This document shows, in pieces, positions 13,446 to 23,146 of a stretch of DNA of 64,000 bases. Within the stretch, counting starts at the first letter, position 1. Every line of letters starts with the position of its first letter. The position numbers and the translations under genes were made by a program. The notes under the pieces are model-generated. The model ran no database searches and had not been told where the DNA came from. It saw nothing but the letters and a program-made list of their open reading frames with translations. Source of the stretch: Nemertoderma westbladi (lineage: Eukaryota > Xenacoelomorpha > Nemertodermatida > Nemertodermatidae); contig JAUCBJ010001972.1 of NCBI GenBank assembly GCA_032718475.1, positions 1-64,000 on the forward strand. Reading direction: 5' to 3'.

Positions 13446-13637
13446 ATGGAAGTATCGATCACACCCATTGTTATAATCCAAGTTGAGCCAGGAATCTGGC
13501 ACGTCGAAGTTGAAGTACAAGGAACGAACGTCGGACGATTCAGGATTACCGTTCGGGTGGTCCAAGCTGAGTACAATACCTACGAGGAACTGTTTTATGA
13601 CATCGCGTATCTAGCTATCGATGAGGCGCTACAATGA
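13446..13637 (+). CDS. Small ORF overlapping the gag start (ATGA)
   Basis: This is a 63-codon ORF starting at the first ATG after an in-frame TAA at 13437. Its stop (TGA, 13635-13637) shares bases with the ATG of the next ORF (13634), giving an ATGA overlap in the -1 relation. The product is a mixed hydrophobic and acidic peptide with no motif I recognise, and no signal peptide or zinc ligands are evident. Such overlaps are used for termination-reinitiation in some retroelements and RNA viruses. It may instead be a chance leader ORF. Confidence 0.4.
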   Translation: MEVSITPIVIIQVEPGIWHVEVEVQGTNVGRFRITVRVVQAEYNTYEELFYDIAYLAIDEALQ

Positions 13638-16600
13638 CGACAAATAACGTATCCGATACCGACGAGATGGATCACCACACAGACTCGGAAGCCGACGAGG
13701 TACCAAACGTCAAGAACATGACCCGTCGGCTTGGGGCTCTCAAAGGCGGAGTAACCCGAGCGTATCAACGGATGGAGAAACAACTCAAGGGAGTCAAAAC
13801 CCCCCTCAATGAGGTACAAGCTCAGCTTCAAAGTATCCGAAATATCCTACAGCGGTACGAAAGAATGATACAGGCGTACCAAGAGCTCGTTCCCTCCACC
13901 GATCAGGAAAACTACCCCAAGTTAGAAGAACACGTTGTACATCTAGATGGGTTCCGCAAACAACACCGGAGGACCCTCAGCCTTGTGAGAGGCTATGAAG
14001 AACAGTACTACAAGAGAACTGAAAGAACAGACGCGGAATCAGTACAAACCTCCAGCATCAGGACAGCAGTACATCGAAAGAGAACGGGGTCCGCTAGAAA
14101 TCAGCACTCCAGCGCTAGGAGCGAGATATCCGGCTCAGCGCGCAGTTCTCAAGGGGGGCCGCCACTCCGAGACCAACTGCGAGAACGGAAGGCATTAGCC
14201 CTCAAAGCTCGGATGGAAGATGAGTACGTTCAACTGCAAACCGAACAAGATATATTAGCCACCGAAATGCAAAAACGGGAGGCCGAACAAGAGGTCGAAC
14301 GGCGGGCCGAACAACATAGACAGGAGGTCGAACAACGGGCCGAACAACATAAACAGGAAGCCGAACAACGTGAACGAGAAGCCAAACAGGAGATCGAACA
14401 ACGTGAACGAGAGGCCAAACAGGAGATCGAACGACGGGCCGAACAACATAGACAGGAAGCTGAACAACGTGACCGAGAAGCCAAACAGGAGATCGAACAA
14501 CGTGAACGAGAGGCCAAACAGGAGATCGAACAACGTAAATGGGAAGCAGAAATGCGTAAACAACACGCCGAGGCCCAAGCAATTCTCACTCACAAAAAGA
14601 ATGCGGATATGGCGAAACTCGCAGAATACGAAGCCGCACTTATAGAACGAGATATTCAACTATACGAGGACTGGGAAAGAGATATAGATCAGGAATATGA
14701 GCCAATCCCGGTACCGGAATTAGAGAAGTCATTTACACCAACAGCGGCGAAACTTCCGAAACCCGAGATCCCGCCTACCATACAGTCTACGTTATCGGCA
14801 CAAGCACCGGTGTTCCATCCCCCACCGATCACGCTGAAAAATGAGGAACCGTGTTTCCCATCCAACCCCACGACAACGAGTGTACCCAAGTACGAGCCTG
14901 AAAAGGACTCGGAACGGGACGCCACTCCCCGATCCAACAACCCATTTACATCCACACCACAAACTCGTAGTCGCGTCATCATTAAAACTCCACCTATCAT
15001 TGATCCATCAAGTATGGGAGTGAGTGCCAATAACTATAACCCTCCGAGTCACTCCAGTTCAGACGACGTCAGTATTATCCGGGCGTTGGAGAACCGCCTT
15101 GCCATGCCTAAGATGGAGATCCGCACCTTCGAAGGAGATCCCGTCGATTACCTCAGATTCAAGAAACGGTTCTTTGCGCAGATTGGATCAACGGACATAG
15201 CCGACGCACAGAAACTGGTATATTTATCGCAATACCTGGGTGACAAACCACGCCGAATCATCGCTTGTTTTGAGGGAGGTTCTCATGAAGCATACTATGA
15301 CGCATGGAAAACTCTAGACAAAAGATACGGAAATACCGGGACTATAATTAATAAAACTCTAGAGAAACTGATACAAGACGCGGGATCACTAGGGGACCCA
15401 CAGAACCTCCAGGAATTCTCAGATTCCATGAAGGATGCCTACTACACTCTGAAACCCTTAAATAAGGAGGACCAGGTGAACAACATTCTAAACCTCCGAC
15501 AGATCGCCCGGAAGTTCCCCGGATGGCTGCAAAGTAAGTGGGCCTATAAATGCGTAGATCTCCGGCGCAGACATCCAGATCAAGATCCCAGATTCCTCGA
15601 AATGTCGGCATTCCTGGACGATATCTCCGAAGCCATGAATGACTCGATGTTCTCGAAACAGAGTCTCGCCAAGTTGGACGCAATGGAGAGCAATTACCAG
15701 AGCAGGGCACCCACTCCAAACCCAAGATTCCGCCCTACTCCTGTGAGTGCGATGGCCGTCAGTATGGCTGAGGACTCGGATGATGAGGATTACGAGGAAC
15801 CGACCTTAGCAGAAGAATGGGCATGCTACCTAGCGAATTGGGCACCCGAAAGGGAAGGCACCACAGCCTCCCCTATATGTCTCTTCTGCGGAGAGAAACA
15901 TAAGTTAGAATTCTGCGGAAAGTTCCAGTTTGCTGAACTCGTCCCACGCTTCGAGGCGATTATGAAACACCGAGGATGCTTCCGGTGTCTTGGAACAGGT
16001 CACTACGTTCGGGATTGCCACCAAAGATCATGCTGTGCCGTCTGTAACGACCAACGCCATCACACGCTCCTCCACATCCCCGCGAACTTCGATTTTACTA
16101 CCCTCCCCTTTCGGATCGAAGCCAAGCGAAGAGGAGAAACAAACCACGTTTTCAAAGGAACCCGGACAACCCAACGGAAAGAAACCAACCCGTTTAAAAT
16201 CTCCACCGATACACCACAAGTAACAAATATTTCGGCCACGATTAATCTTACAAATCGCCGCTACATGGTCTTCGCAAAGGTAATCCCAGTAAGGATTCAA
16301 GGAGTTGGCAAATCCTTGACGACGCTCGCGTTCCTTGATAACGGGTCCGACGGAACCATCATCGACCGGGATTTCCTCGAGCAACTCGGCCTAGAATATG
16401 AACCTTGTAAACGGCCCATACAAACCATCACCGATAACAGAGAGGTAGAGTCCGGGGAGGTGCAACTCCAGATGGAAGGAGTGATGAAGGGCTATGAAAC
16501 GGTTAAGTTAACCATCAAGAACGCCTTGGTACACACAGACCTCCGAGTGCGGTTCCGACAATCAGCCGAGTACGCCCCCCTCATACAATTGGACCGAGAC

Positions 16601-17617
16601 GATGTAGACCTGAGGTGTCCGCAGTTGGATGTAAACCGCATCACCCTACTGATCGGACTTGATACACCGGAATTACACATACCAACCGGAGATGTCGCCC
16701 GATCCATAAAGAAGGATGACGGCTTTTACGCTGAACGAACAATAATGGGATGGACCCTCTGTGGCATCAAGGAAGAGACTACTGACACCTATACATACCT
16801 TCCTAAATGTCAGATTAAAGAAAATGTAACCTCCGTGGGTTATTGCTCAGCTACAGAACTGGACGAGGATTTTTTCCTTGAGACTGAGAGAACCCAGCGG
16901 GAGATGACCGGATGCTTTAATGTGGAGACCCGAGAGTTTGCCGAGAAGGACGAGAATCCGTCCGAGGAAGATCAATATTGTACCGACATTTTTGATCAGG
17001 CAACGTCCAAAGACGGACATTGGCGCTTGCCCATGCTTTGGTGGCTAATAAGGTTGTTGATGATAATAATGACGTTGATAACATTGACACCATTAACGGG
17101 AGAGCACGGACTAATCTGCCGTAATACCCGGATGGCAAACGCCTCAGTTGAGTCCCTTACTCCTAATCACCTACTGGGGAGACCCAAAACTCATGTTCTC
17201 CCAGAGACCATGTTCCCGGATCCCAGCGAGATCGCGAGACATACAAATTGGAAGAAGGCCCAAGCGTTGGCAGCGCATTGGTGGAGAATCTGGGCCCAGG
17301 AGTATCTCATAACCCTCCGGACCAGGAGGAAATGGAACAACACCTACCGGAACATCGCAGTTGGCGACATGGTATTAGTAAAAGAAGATCTCAAAGACCG
17401 CGTTCACTGGCCTGTGGCGCGGGTCGTGACCATACACCCAAGCAAAGACGGACTTGCGAGGACTGTGACGATACGAATGGCAAAGGGCCACTACCAATGC
17501 CCTATCCAGAGGCTGTGCCTTCTCGAAGGCAATGACAGTGGTGATTCTACGAGAGGTGATAAAATCCCTACTCAAGATCCTGCTGCAGACATTGGTGACA
17601 ATTACAAATGCATTTAA
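13634..17617 (+). CDS. gag-pol: BEL/Pao-like Gag-protease polyprotein with internally deleted Pol
   Basis: This 1,327-residue ORF encodes the particle protein and protease of the element. Residues about 190-320 are a charged coiled coil built from an E/Q/R-rich repeat that is also a DNA tandem repeat (about 14260-14570). A DUF1759-like Gag region begins near residue 480 (FEGDP then FKKRFF). Zinc-binding Cys/His clusters lie near residues 745-815 (CLFC, CFRCLGTGHYVRDC). An A17-like aspartic protease follows near residue 899 with FLDNGSD, where DNG replaces the usual DSG/DTG. After the pre-RT stretch (DGHWRLPMLW, near residue 1135) the RT, RNase H and integrase core are absent. The frame resumes in an integrase C-terminal, DUF5641-like part (LTPNHLLGRP near 1173; VGDMVLVKED near 1242). 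The deletion kept the frame. The ATG at 13634 is chosen because it opens the long frame and overlaps the small ORF. Confidence 0.88.
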   Translation: MTTNNVSDTDEMDHHTDSEADEVPNVKNMTRRLGALKGGVTRAYQRMEKQLKGVKTPLNEVQAQLQSIRNILQRYERMIQAYQELVPSTDQENYPKLEEHVVHLDGFRKQHRRTLSLVRGYEEQYYKRTERTDAESVQTSSIRTAVHRKRTGSARNQHSSARSEISGSARSSQGGPPLRDQLRERKALALKARMEDEYVQLQTEQDILATEMQKREAEQEVERRAEQHRQEVEQRAEQHKQEAEQREREAKQEIEQREREAKQEIERRAEQHRQEAEQRDREAKQEIEQREREAKQEIEQRKWEAEMRKQHAEAQAILTHKKNADMAKLAEYEAALIERDIQLYEDWERDIDQEYEPIPVPELEKSFTPTAAKLPKPEIPPTIQSTLSAQAPVFHPPPITLKNEEPCFPSNPTTTSVPKYEPEKDSERDATPRSNNPFTSTPQTRSRVIIKTPPIIDPSSMGVSANNYNPPSHSSSDDVSIIRALENRLAMPKMEIRTFEGDPVDYLRFKKRFFAQIGSTDIADAQKLVYLSQYLGDKPRRIIACFEGGSHEAYYDAWKTLDKRYGNTGTIINKTLEKLIQDAGSLGDPQNLQEFSDSMKDAYYTLKPLNKEDQVNNILNLRQIARKFPGWLQSKWAYKCVDLRRRHPDQDPRFLEMSAFLDDISEAMNDSMFSKQSLAKLDAMESNYQSRAPTPNPRFRPTPVSAMAVSMAEDSDDEDYEEPTLAEEWACYLANWAPEREGTTASPICLFCGEKHKLEFCGKFQFAELVPRFEAIMKHRGCFRCLGTGHYVRDCHQRSCCAVCNDQRHHTLLHIPANFDFTTLPFRIEAKRRGETNHVFKGTRTTQRKETNPFKISTDTPQVTNISATINLTNRRYMVFAKVIPVRIQGVGKSLTTLAFLDNGSDGTIIDRDFLEQLGLEYEPCKRPIQTITDNREVESGEVQLQMEGVMKGYETVKLTIKNALVHTDLRVRFRQSAEYAPLIQLDRDDVDLRCPQLDVNRITLLIGLDTPELHIPTGDVARSIKKDDGFYAERTIMGWTLCGIKEETTDTYTYLPKCQIKENVTSVGYCSATELDEDFFLETERTQREMTGCFNVETREFAEKDENPSEEDQYCTDIFDQATSKDGHWRLPMLWWLIRLLMIIMTLITLTPLTGEHGLICRNTRMANASVESLTPNHLLGRPKTHVLPETMFPDPSEIARHTNWKKAQALAAHWWRIWAQEYLITLRTRRKWNNTYRNIAVGDMVLVKEDLKDRVHWPVARVVTIHPSKDGLARTVTIRMAKGHYQCPIQRLCLLEGNDSGDSTRGDKIPTQDPAADIGDNYKCI

Positions 17618-18867
17618 ACCCTTCTCATCCTGTTGACAAACTCTTTTAAACTGTGATTTATCGACAATGAAGATGGACCCCCCTTAAACCAACTGTAACC
17701 ACGCAATGGTATTTGTGTTTCCTCGTGTGTTATGTGGAGTCCAGCGTCACCCTGCAGATGTTTCGACTGACGCAGGGTCGTTTATGTATTGTTTACCCTG
17801 ATTTTGGTCATCGGGACCAACGATATTGGATTATTGGAAATGGAAAAGATTTGAAGTGGAATTCATTGTATTCATCGCAGTATGTTATGTTGTCCGTTGC
17901 GTGCGCAGTTCGGGGCGTAGGCGGTGTAACGAGTCCAGCTGTAGATCCCGGATTGCTGCGCAACACCCCCTCTATCCCGTTATTCTGGTGGGTCCATGGT
18001 GCATCCACATGACTTCGACGATAGAGGGTTTTATGTTTCTCAGTCGCGTTATTCTGGTGGGACCGTTACGTGGATTTTGGGGCGTAGGCGGTGTAACGAG
18101 TCCAGCTGTAGATCCCAGAATGTTGCATAACCCCATCCCACATGACTTCGTCGGCTGAGCTTTATGTTGTTGGGAGTGTTATTCTGGTGGGTCCCTGGTG
18201 CATCCACATGACTTCACTCCCAGCGTCTTCATTGTCCGTTACGTGCGCAGTTTGGGGCGTAGGCGGTGTAACTAGCCCAGCTGTAGATCCCAGATTGCCA
18301 CGTAACACCCCTTCCACGACAAAGATTAACCAAAGAAGATGATTGAATGTAGTTGGAAATGATGAAAAGAATCAGACAACTCTACTATAAACCTGAATGG
18401 TGACGCGTATGATGATGAAAATGTAATGATGCGCACCCTGGTGCTGCGCTTATAACAAATGATGATAGCCGGGGGGCTATAACCCCAATGATGACGTGGA
18501 AATAAACAAAATTGAAAATAAATGGTGGAACTAAATGTGTTGAAATATGTTGAAATAAATGAAATGAGATGAAATAATAATGAGAAATGAAAAAAGACAA
18601 AAAAAAAAGGTATAAAAAAGTCTAAAGAAAAGAATTGGAAAAAAGAAAGGACAAAAAAAAGTCATAAAACTGGTTGGATATTAATGTATAGCTATAGTAA
18701 CAGTAAATGCTGAATGTATTAGCAATAAGATGATAGATGCCTATATAGCAATGTTATTTAATAAACTGAATTAAATAAAAAACTGAATTATTCTGCTATC
18801 GCTATAGTTTCAGACTTTCTGGACTTATAATTAACTGATCTAATTTGTAACAGATATAATCGTAAAT
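17618..18867 (+). other. Intergenic region of the BEL-like element with three imperfect repeats
   Basis: There is no convincing gene here. Three diverged copies of a unit of about 170 bp share GGGGCGTAGGCGGTGTAAC and AGCTGTAGATCCC (at about 17912, 18079 and 18254). They are interleaved with GTTATTCTGGTGGG and TGCATCCACATGACTTC. The rest (18320-18860) is AT-rich with A runs. It may hold a promoter or splice signals for the downstream gene, but none could be pinned down. Confidence 0.6.
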
Positions 18868-20565
18868 ATGGACCCAAATCGCCAAATTATCGGCGAATTA
18901 CGTAACACGATAGATCTACTGGAATATTCGCAACCTGGATCCCCTGACTTTGATACAAATTGGAGCACCCTGCTAAATGAGAACGTGCGAGTCGTTAAAT
19001 TCACCAGGCGAGAGGGACCGGATTCCAAGAATCTACGAGCCCTCCGGTTAGCCGATGCTAGTACGAGACTGAAAAGAACTCGGAACGCAAAGGCAACCAG
19101 AGGGGACGATTCGTCGTTTTGGGAAACGTTCCGGCAGAGCGTCTACAGATCACGATGTTTGATCTACGACAACGAGGGAAACGCGACGCCTACCTCGAAA
19201 GCGATTACGTTGGCGAGATGTCAAAGTTTCGTCGACGACAAGAGTACGTACCTCGCCCACTGGGGAAACCTGTCGGAGTGTACGGCAACGCTTCGAGAGG
19301 AACGTATATCGACCATCCAGAATCGCGACGACTACCAAGAAAAGTACGTGGCGAAAGAATACAGTCGATCCTTGGTCGTCGTCCTCGGAACCCTGGACGG
19401 TTTGGTATTGGTGTGTCGAATATTTCCGACACCCAGACAGGAAGTGCAGGCAGCCGGAGCGATCTGGTTGCTACCTCCGGAAATCCAAAAGATCCTCTTC
19501 GACTTCGACGTCATTAAAATCGGGTCGGATATCAAGGCGGACGTCCGGAACGACTACGCGAACGCTCCTTCAGGAAGAAACCGACGAGACGACCTCAACG
19601 CCCTTAGCCATTGCATCGACACTCAAACGCTACTAGCCTGGTTACGATTCGCCGAGTTCATGCGAGGATTCCAAGAGGTGAGACCGACGAAATCCGGGAT
19701 CGGCTACCTCGCTGTGCTAAACGGCGGCATCGACTTCAAACCCCAGAAATTCCGGGACTATAATAAAATATATGGTGGATACCCGGGATTAGAAATAAAG
19801 AGCGAGCGAGAGGGTCGATGGAAGGACGTTGATCGGAAGTGGACGATACACCAAAGGTGGGAGAATCCCGATCGACGGAACTACGTTTACGTCGTTATGG
19901 AGTGCTACACCGTCGCTAAGTTTATCTGTAAAACTCTCGATAACCTCATTACGGCGGTTCCCCTTTCCTTCGTCGACGAGGTCATAAACCACGCGTTCAA
20001 AGCGGTCGAGAACATTACACCGGGAGAGACGAAAACGCTCGCCGTTATCGATTCCTGGGACAAGAGTGGACCTTACGACATCCCTACGATTACCGAACTT
20101 CTCGGTGCGGAAGAGCCTCTGATCTCTTCGGAAGGGGAAGAAATATGGCTAAACGAGGGTGTTCTACTCTCCACCCCGAAGCGACAACTCGAGCCAGAGG
20201 CCGCTTACCAACCGGCCGCCAAACGGGTTGCCTCCGCCGAACCAATGACGGAAGTGGGCGTTTCCTCACCACTCGGCTTCGGTAGCCCTGCGAGGGAGTT
20301 GGTTACTACCTTCGCGTTAAACGACTTCGGCGATACGTGCCAAAGGTTATCCCGTATCCTTTCCCGGGTGGCGAAGACTGGTCGTCGGAGATTCCGAGTA
20401 CCAGCAATCAATGGACCCGCTCAGCGATATTGGTCGAGAAGGGCCCCAGCGCTGCGCCGACTCCCGACGATCTCCTCGGAATCCCTCCGTCGAAAACCCC
20501 GGCACCTCTTCGCCGACCAGCGGTGGCTACTACACCCTCCGTTCCTCAGGACCCTATGCGACTAA
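18868..20565 (+). CDS. Accessory ORF with RNase D/WRN-like exonuclease-like region
   Basis: This 565-codon ORF is separate from gag-pol. I do not recognise it from standard BEL elements. Residues about 165-355 resemble the DEDD 3'-5' exonuclease fold. A hydrophobic strand pair is followed by LPPEIQKIL and IKIGSDIKADV (D225 fits the motif II Asp). Then come IDTQTLL (250-256), GIGYLAVL and a PQKFRDYNK segment as in RNase D proteins, and YVVMEC (341-346), where motif III would be Tyr-x3-Asp but has Glu345. The motif I Asp-x-Glu pair is not evident, so catalysis is doubtful. The last 80 or so residues (after about 20320) look like out-of-frame translation. The protein probably continues in the -1 frame, open from 20286. 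A nucleic-acid-binding role is inferred. Similarity was judged by eye only. Confidence 0.6.
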   Translation: MDPNRQIIGELRNTIDLLEYSQPGSPDFDTNWSTLLNENVRVVKFTRREGPDSKNLRALRLADASTRLKRTRNAKATRGDDSSFWETFRQSVYRSRCLIYDNEGNATPTSKAITLARCQSFVDDKSTYLAHWGNLSECTATLREERISTIQNRDDYQEKYVAKEYSRSLVVVLGTLDGLVLVCRIFPTPRQEVQAAGAIWLLPPEIQKILFDFDVIKIGSDIKADVRNDYANAPSGRNRRDDLNALSHCIDTQTLLAWLRFAEFMRGFQEVRPTKSGIGYLAVLNGGIDFKPQKFRDYNKIYGGYPGLEIKSEREGRWKDVDRKWTIHQRWENPDRRNYVYVVMECYTVAKFICKTLDNLITAVPLSFVDEVINHAFKAVENITPGETKTLAVIDSWDKSGPYDIPTITELLGAEEPLISSEGEEIWLNEGVLLSTPKRQLEPEAAYQPAAKRVASAEPMTEVGVSSPLGFGSPARELVTTFALNDFGDTCQRLSRILSRVAKTGRRRFRVPAINGPAQRYWSRRAPALRRLPTISSESLRRKPRHLFADQRWLLHPPFLRTLCD

Positions 20566-21455
20566 CCCGCTGGTACGCCGAGCAAACTGAATGGATCCAC
20601 CGCCAGAAACGGTCGTCCGAGTTGAGACCAACGGGACACAAAGAAGGTTATCGGAGCGAGAACCTACTACGCAAAAGCCTAGCATTCCGCGGGCTACCGG
20701 CCACCGCGAATATTCCGAAGAGCGACCGACGACTCGAATATTACGTCGGCCTCCCGATTCCGATATTCCCCGGTAGAGAGATGCAATTGGAGGTTTGCGG
20801 CAACTGCGGTTCGGAGCAGTGCCCACGCGGTAGAAGGAATCGGGTTACCGATTCGTGCCTCCAGCTCATCGGGATACTCTATTGCCCATACTGCGCGACA
20901 TAGGGCCACGAAGTTTCCGTCTGTCCGATCCTATATAACCTCTGCACCACGTGCGGTTTCCGTGGACATTCCTCTAGCCCCCGCTGCTATATCAAATGTC
21001 CAACCAAAGACGTAACCGCTATGGGAAATATGGTCATGTTTGAAACATACGCAAACAGCCACTTAAAGACCAAGGTTCGGAGAAACGCTCAGAATATCGC
21101 GCAGGAGATGGCGTGCGGGTATTTCTCCTTCCCGGAACGCCTCCACACGTCGGCCATGCTACCTTTCCATTACGTGGATCTGCTACTGAGCGCCGGATTA
21201 TTCGGTCCATTTGAAGTCATTAGACGATTATACTCGTATAAAGAGGAGTTCGGTGACGGAGAGTGGTTCCTAGAGGCACGCAAGTCTGAGTTGGAAAGAC
21301 GAACCGACATGATCCCTATGCCATCGAAAGGAAGAGCCGCCAGGAGACAAGCCGAAGCGTTACTCACGATGGATGTTGACGCTCCTCTACCAGCTATAGC
21401 GATCGATGAGAGTCGACGGGCGAAGAGACGAAATGCGTATCAGAGAAAGAAATAG
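20286..21455 (+). pseudogene. Continuation of the accessory ORF: zinc knuckles, interrupted by TAG
   Basis: The -1 frame relative to 18868 is open from 20286 to a TAG at 20901-20903, then from 20904 to the stop ending at 21455. There is no good ATG near its start (GTG at 20337), which supports continuation from the upstream ORF by frameshift. Before the TAG there is a Cys cluster (CGNCGSEQC). A CX2CX4HX4C knuckle at 20883-20924 has the TAG as one of its four spacer positions. A second knuckle, CX2CX4HX5C, lies at 20943-20987. The tail (from 21021) has a helical segment, FPERLHTSAMLPFHYVDLL, and a basic end. The TAG is either a recent nonsense mutation or a read-through codon. Typed as a pseudogene because of the frame break and stop. 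Confidence 0.55.
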
Positions 21456-21621
21456 TGGATCGGGATATTCCAGGAACATTTATCGAACATTTATTTTCTA
21501 TACATATATATATAAACTCTAGGCCAAATTAATTAAAACTATGCAATATTAAATTTGGTTTTTTTATATTGGGAATGACCTACGCAAACTCAATCTACCG
21601 ACAGACTTCACGAAGGTCATT
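21456..21621 (+). other. 3' untranslated segment of the BEL-like element
   Basis: This short AT-rich stretch lies between the accessory gene and the polypurine tract. It includes a (TA)n run near 21503-21512. No ORF of note is present. Confidence 0.5.
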
Positions 21622-21629
21622 GGGGGGGA
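21622..21629 (+). promoter_or_regulatory. Polypurine tract of the BEL-like element
   Basis: Seven G and one A lie directly before the 3' LTR (with one C in between). This is the expected place and composition for the plus-strand primer of reverse transcription. Confidence 0.75.
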
Positions 21630-21630
21630 C

Positions 21631-23146
21631 TGTTCGCGGTATTTCAACTTTCCATAATGCGAGTTGAATATTTTTTGTATTAATTTAAAATGATTATTCC
21701 GATATTACTACTGGGTGCGGGACCATGGGTTTTGGGCACATTCTATAAACTGGGGGCGATTTATGGGCGAACTTTGGGGCGACTTACAGGGTACGGGACT
21801 AATTTCATGTTTATAAGGGCCAGGGGGGGATGGAAAATTCAAGCAGTATTCAGGTTAGCCTGATTACTATTAGGCCCTGGCCAACTTCCTGCTGCCTGTA
21901 GAGGTGGATTTGGTAACGCGCCAGGCCTAAAGGACAAGGACTGCCCTTAGCGGTCCCTGGCCAACAGCAGTTATTACGAGACTGAAAAGAACTCGGAACG
22001 CTGACTGCTTGTGTCAGGGATTTGCGACAGGAAACGACACGACAGACCCCTAGCCAAGCCGTACTGGTTCTCGATGATCGTTCCCTTCGGGGTTCGTGAG
22101 GGGTGGGACGGACACGCGAAAGGGTCTACCGACTTACAGAGGAAGGGTTTGACGAGGACTGCCCTTAGCGGTCTCTGGTCGACAGCAGTTATTACGAGAC
22201 TGAAAAGAACTTGGAACGCTGACTGCTTGTACCGGGGATCTGCGACGGGAACCAACGACAGACCCCTTAGCCAAGCCGTACTGGTTCTCGATGATCGTTC
22301 CCTTCGGGGTTCGTGAGGGGTGGGACGGACACGCGACGGGGTCGAAAGACAAAGGACTAGACTCTACTGGCCTACCGACTGTTCGGAGCAGTTTCTCGGC
22401 TGCCGAAGCGACTACGAGCCTGAAAGGGACTCGGAAAGCCTAGGTGGTTGGGTTTCTGCGATGAACCGACGGACCCCTAGCCAAGCCGTTCTGGTTCTCG
22501 ATGATCGAACCCTTCGGGGTTCGTGAGGGGTGGAACGGACACGCGAACGGGTCCACCGACACGACAGACACTCCTAGCCAAGCCGTACTGGTTCTCGATG
22601 ACCGATCCCTTCGGGGCTCGAGAGGGGTGGTACGGATACGCGACAGAGTCTACCGACTGGACCGACCCTTAGCCAAGCCGTGCTGGTTCTCGATGATCGT
22701 TCCCTTCGGGGTTCGTGAGGGGTGGAACGGACACGCGACAGGGTCGACCGACACCGACACTACAGCATCAAGACTAGGACCGAGGGAAAATCTGGGGAAC
22801 ATTAGTTAGGCTAAAATCTGAGCGAACAGTGGGTAATTAAATAATATACTGTAGGGATTTATATTGTCGTGTATAATTATTGTGAATATTTGGTGTATAT
22901 TGATTTGGGGAAGACCAAAATTATTCTCAATCAGGGTTCAATATTGTTCAACAAGGTTCAACAGAGTTCAGTTACATTAAAGAGTATATCCAACTAATGC
23001 AGCTTTTTCTCAACCACAACCCTGCATCTCAGAAATCATTCCTTCTCCACAACCAATATCCGGTGACTGGCCGGGGCTCGGTGGTCTGTAAAGTCACGTC
23101 TCCAGCATCGGCGTTTTTCCCCCCTGGTGTAGGGATAACGGCAACA
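21631..23146 (+). repeat. 3' LTR of the BEL-like element
   Basis: This direct copy of 11643-13156 differs at 15 substitutions and a 2 bp insertion in ACGACAGACACTCC near 22570. Most differences sit at CpG sites (for example AACGCG/AATGCG and CTCGG/CTTGG). It is followed by the target duplication GTAAT at 23147-23151. Confidence 0.93.

Larger units (their letters stand above)
11643..23146 (+). mobile_element. BEL/Pao-like LTR retrotransposon lacking RT and integrase core
   Basis: The element has LTRs of 1,514 and 1,516 bp that begin TGTTCG and end GCAACA. It is bounded by the 5 bp duplication GTAAT (11638-11642 and 23147-23151). Removing it restores a normal satellite A monomer. It contains a leader with hairpins, a 63-codon ORF, a Gag-protease ORF with truncated Pol, an intergenic repeat region, a downstream exonuclease-like and zinc-knuckle gene, and a G-rich polypurine tract. 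I counted 15 substitutions and one 2 bp indel between the LTRs (about 1%). Assignment to BEL/Pao rests on the A17-type protease, the DUF1759-like Gag region, the DUF5641-like C terminus and the 5 bp duplication. Without RT it would depend on enzymes from a related element. Confidence 0.9.

Noticed and set aside
14202-14659. Three long minus-strand ORFs opposite the gag coiled coil
   Set aside because: They are antisense shadows of an E/Q/R-rich repeat; the plus-strand frame has the recognisable domains.
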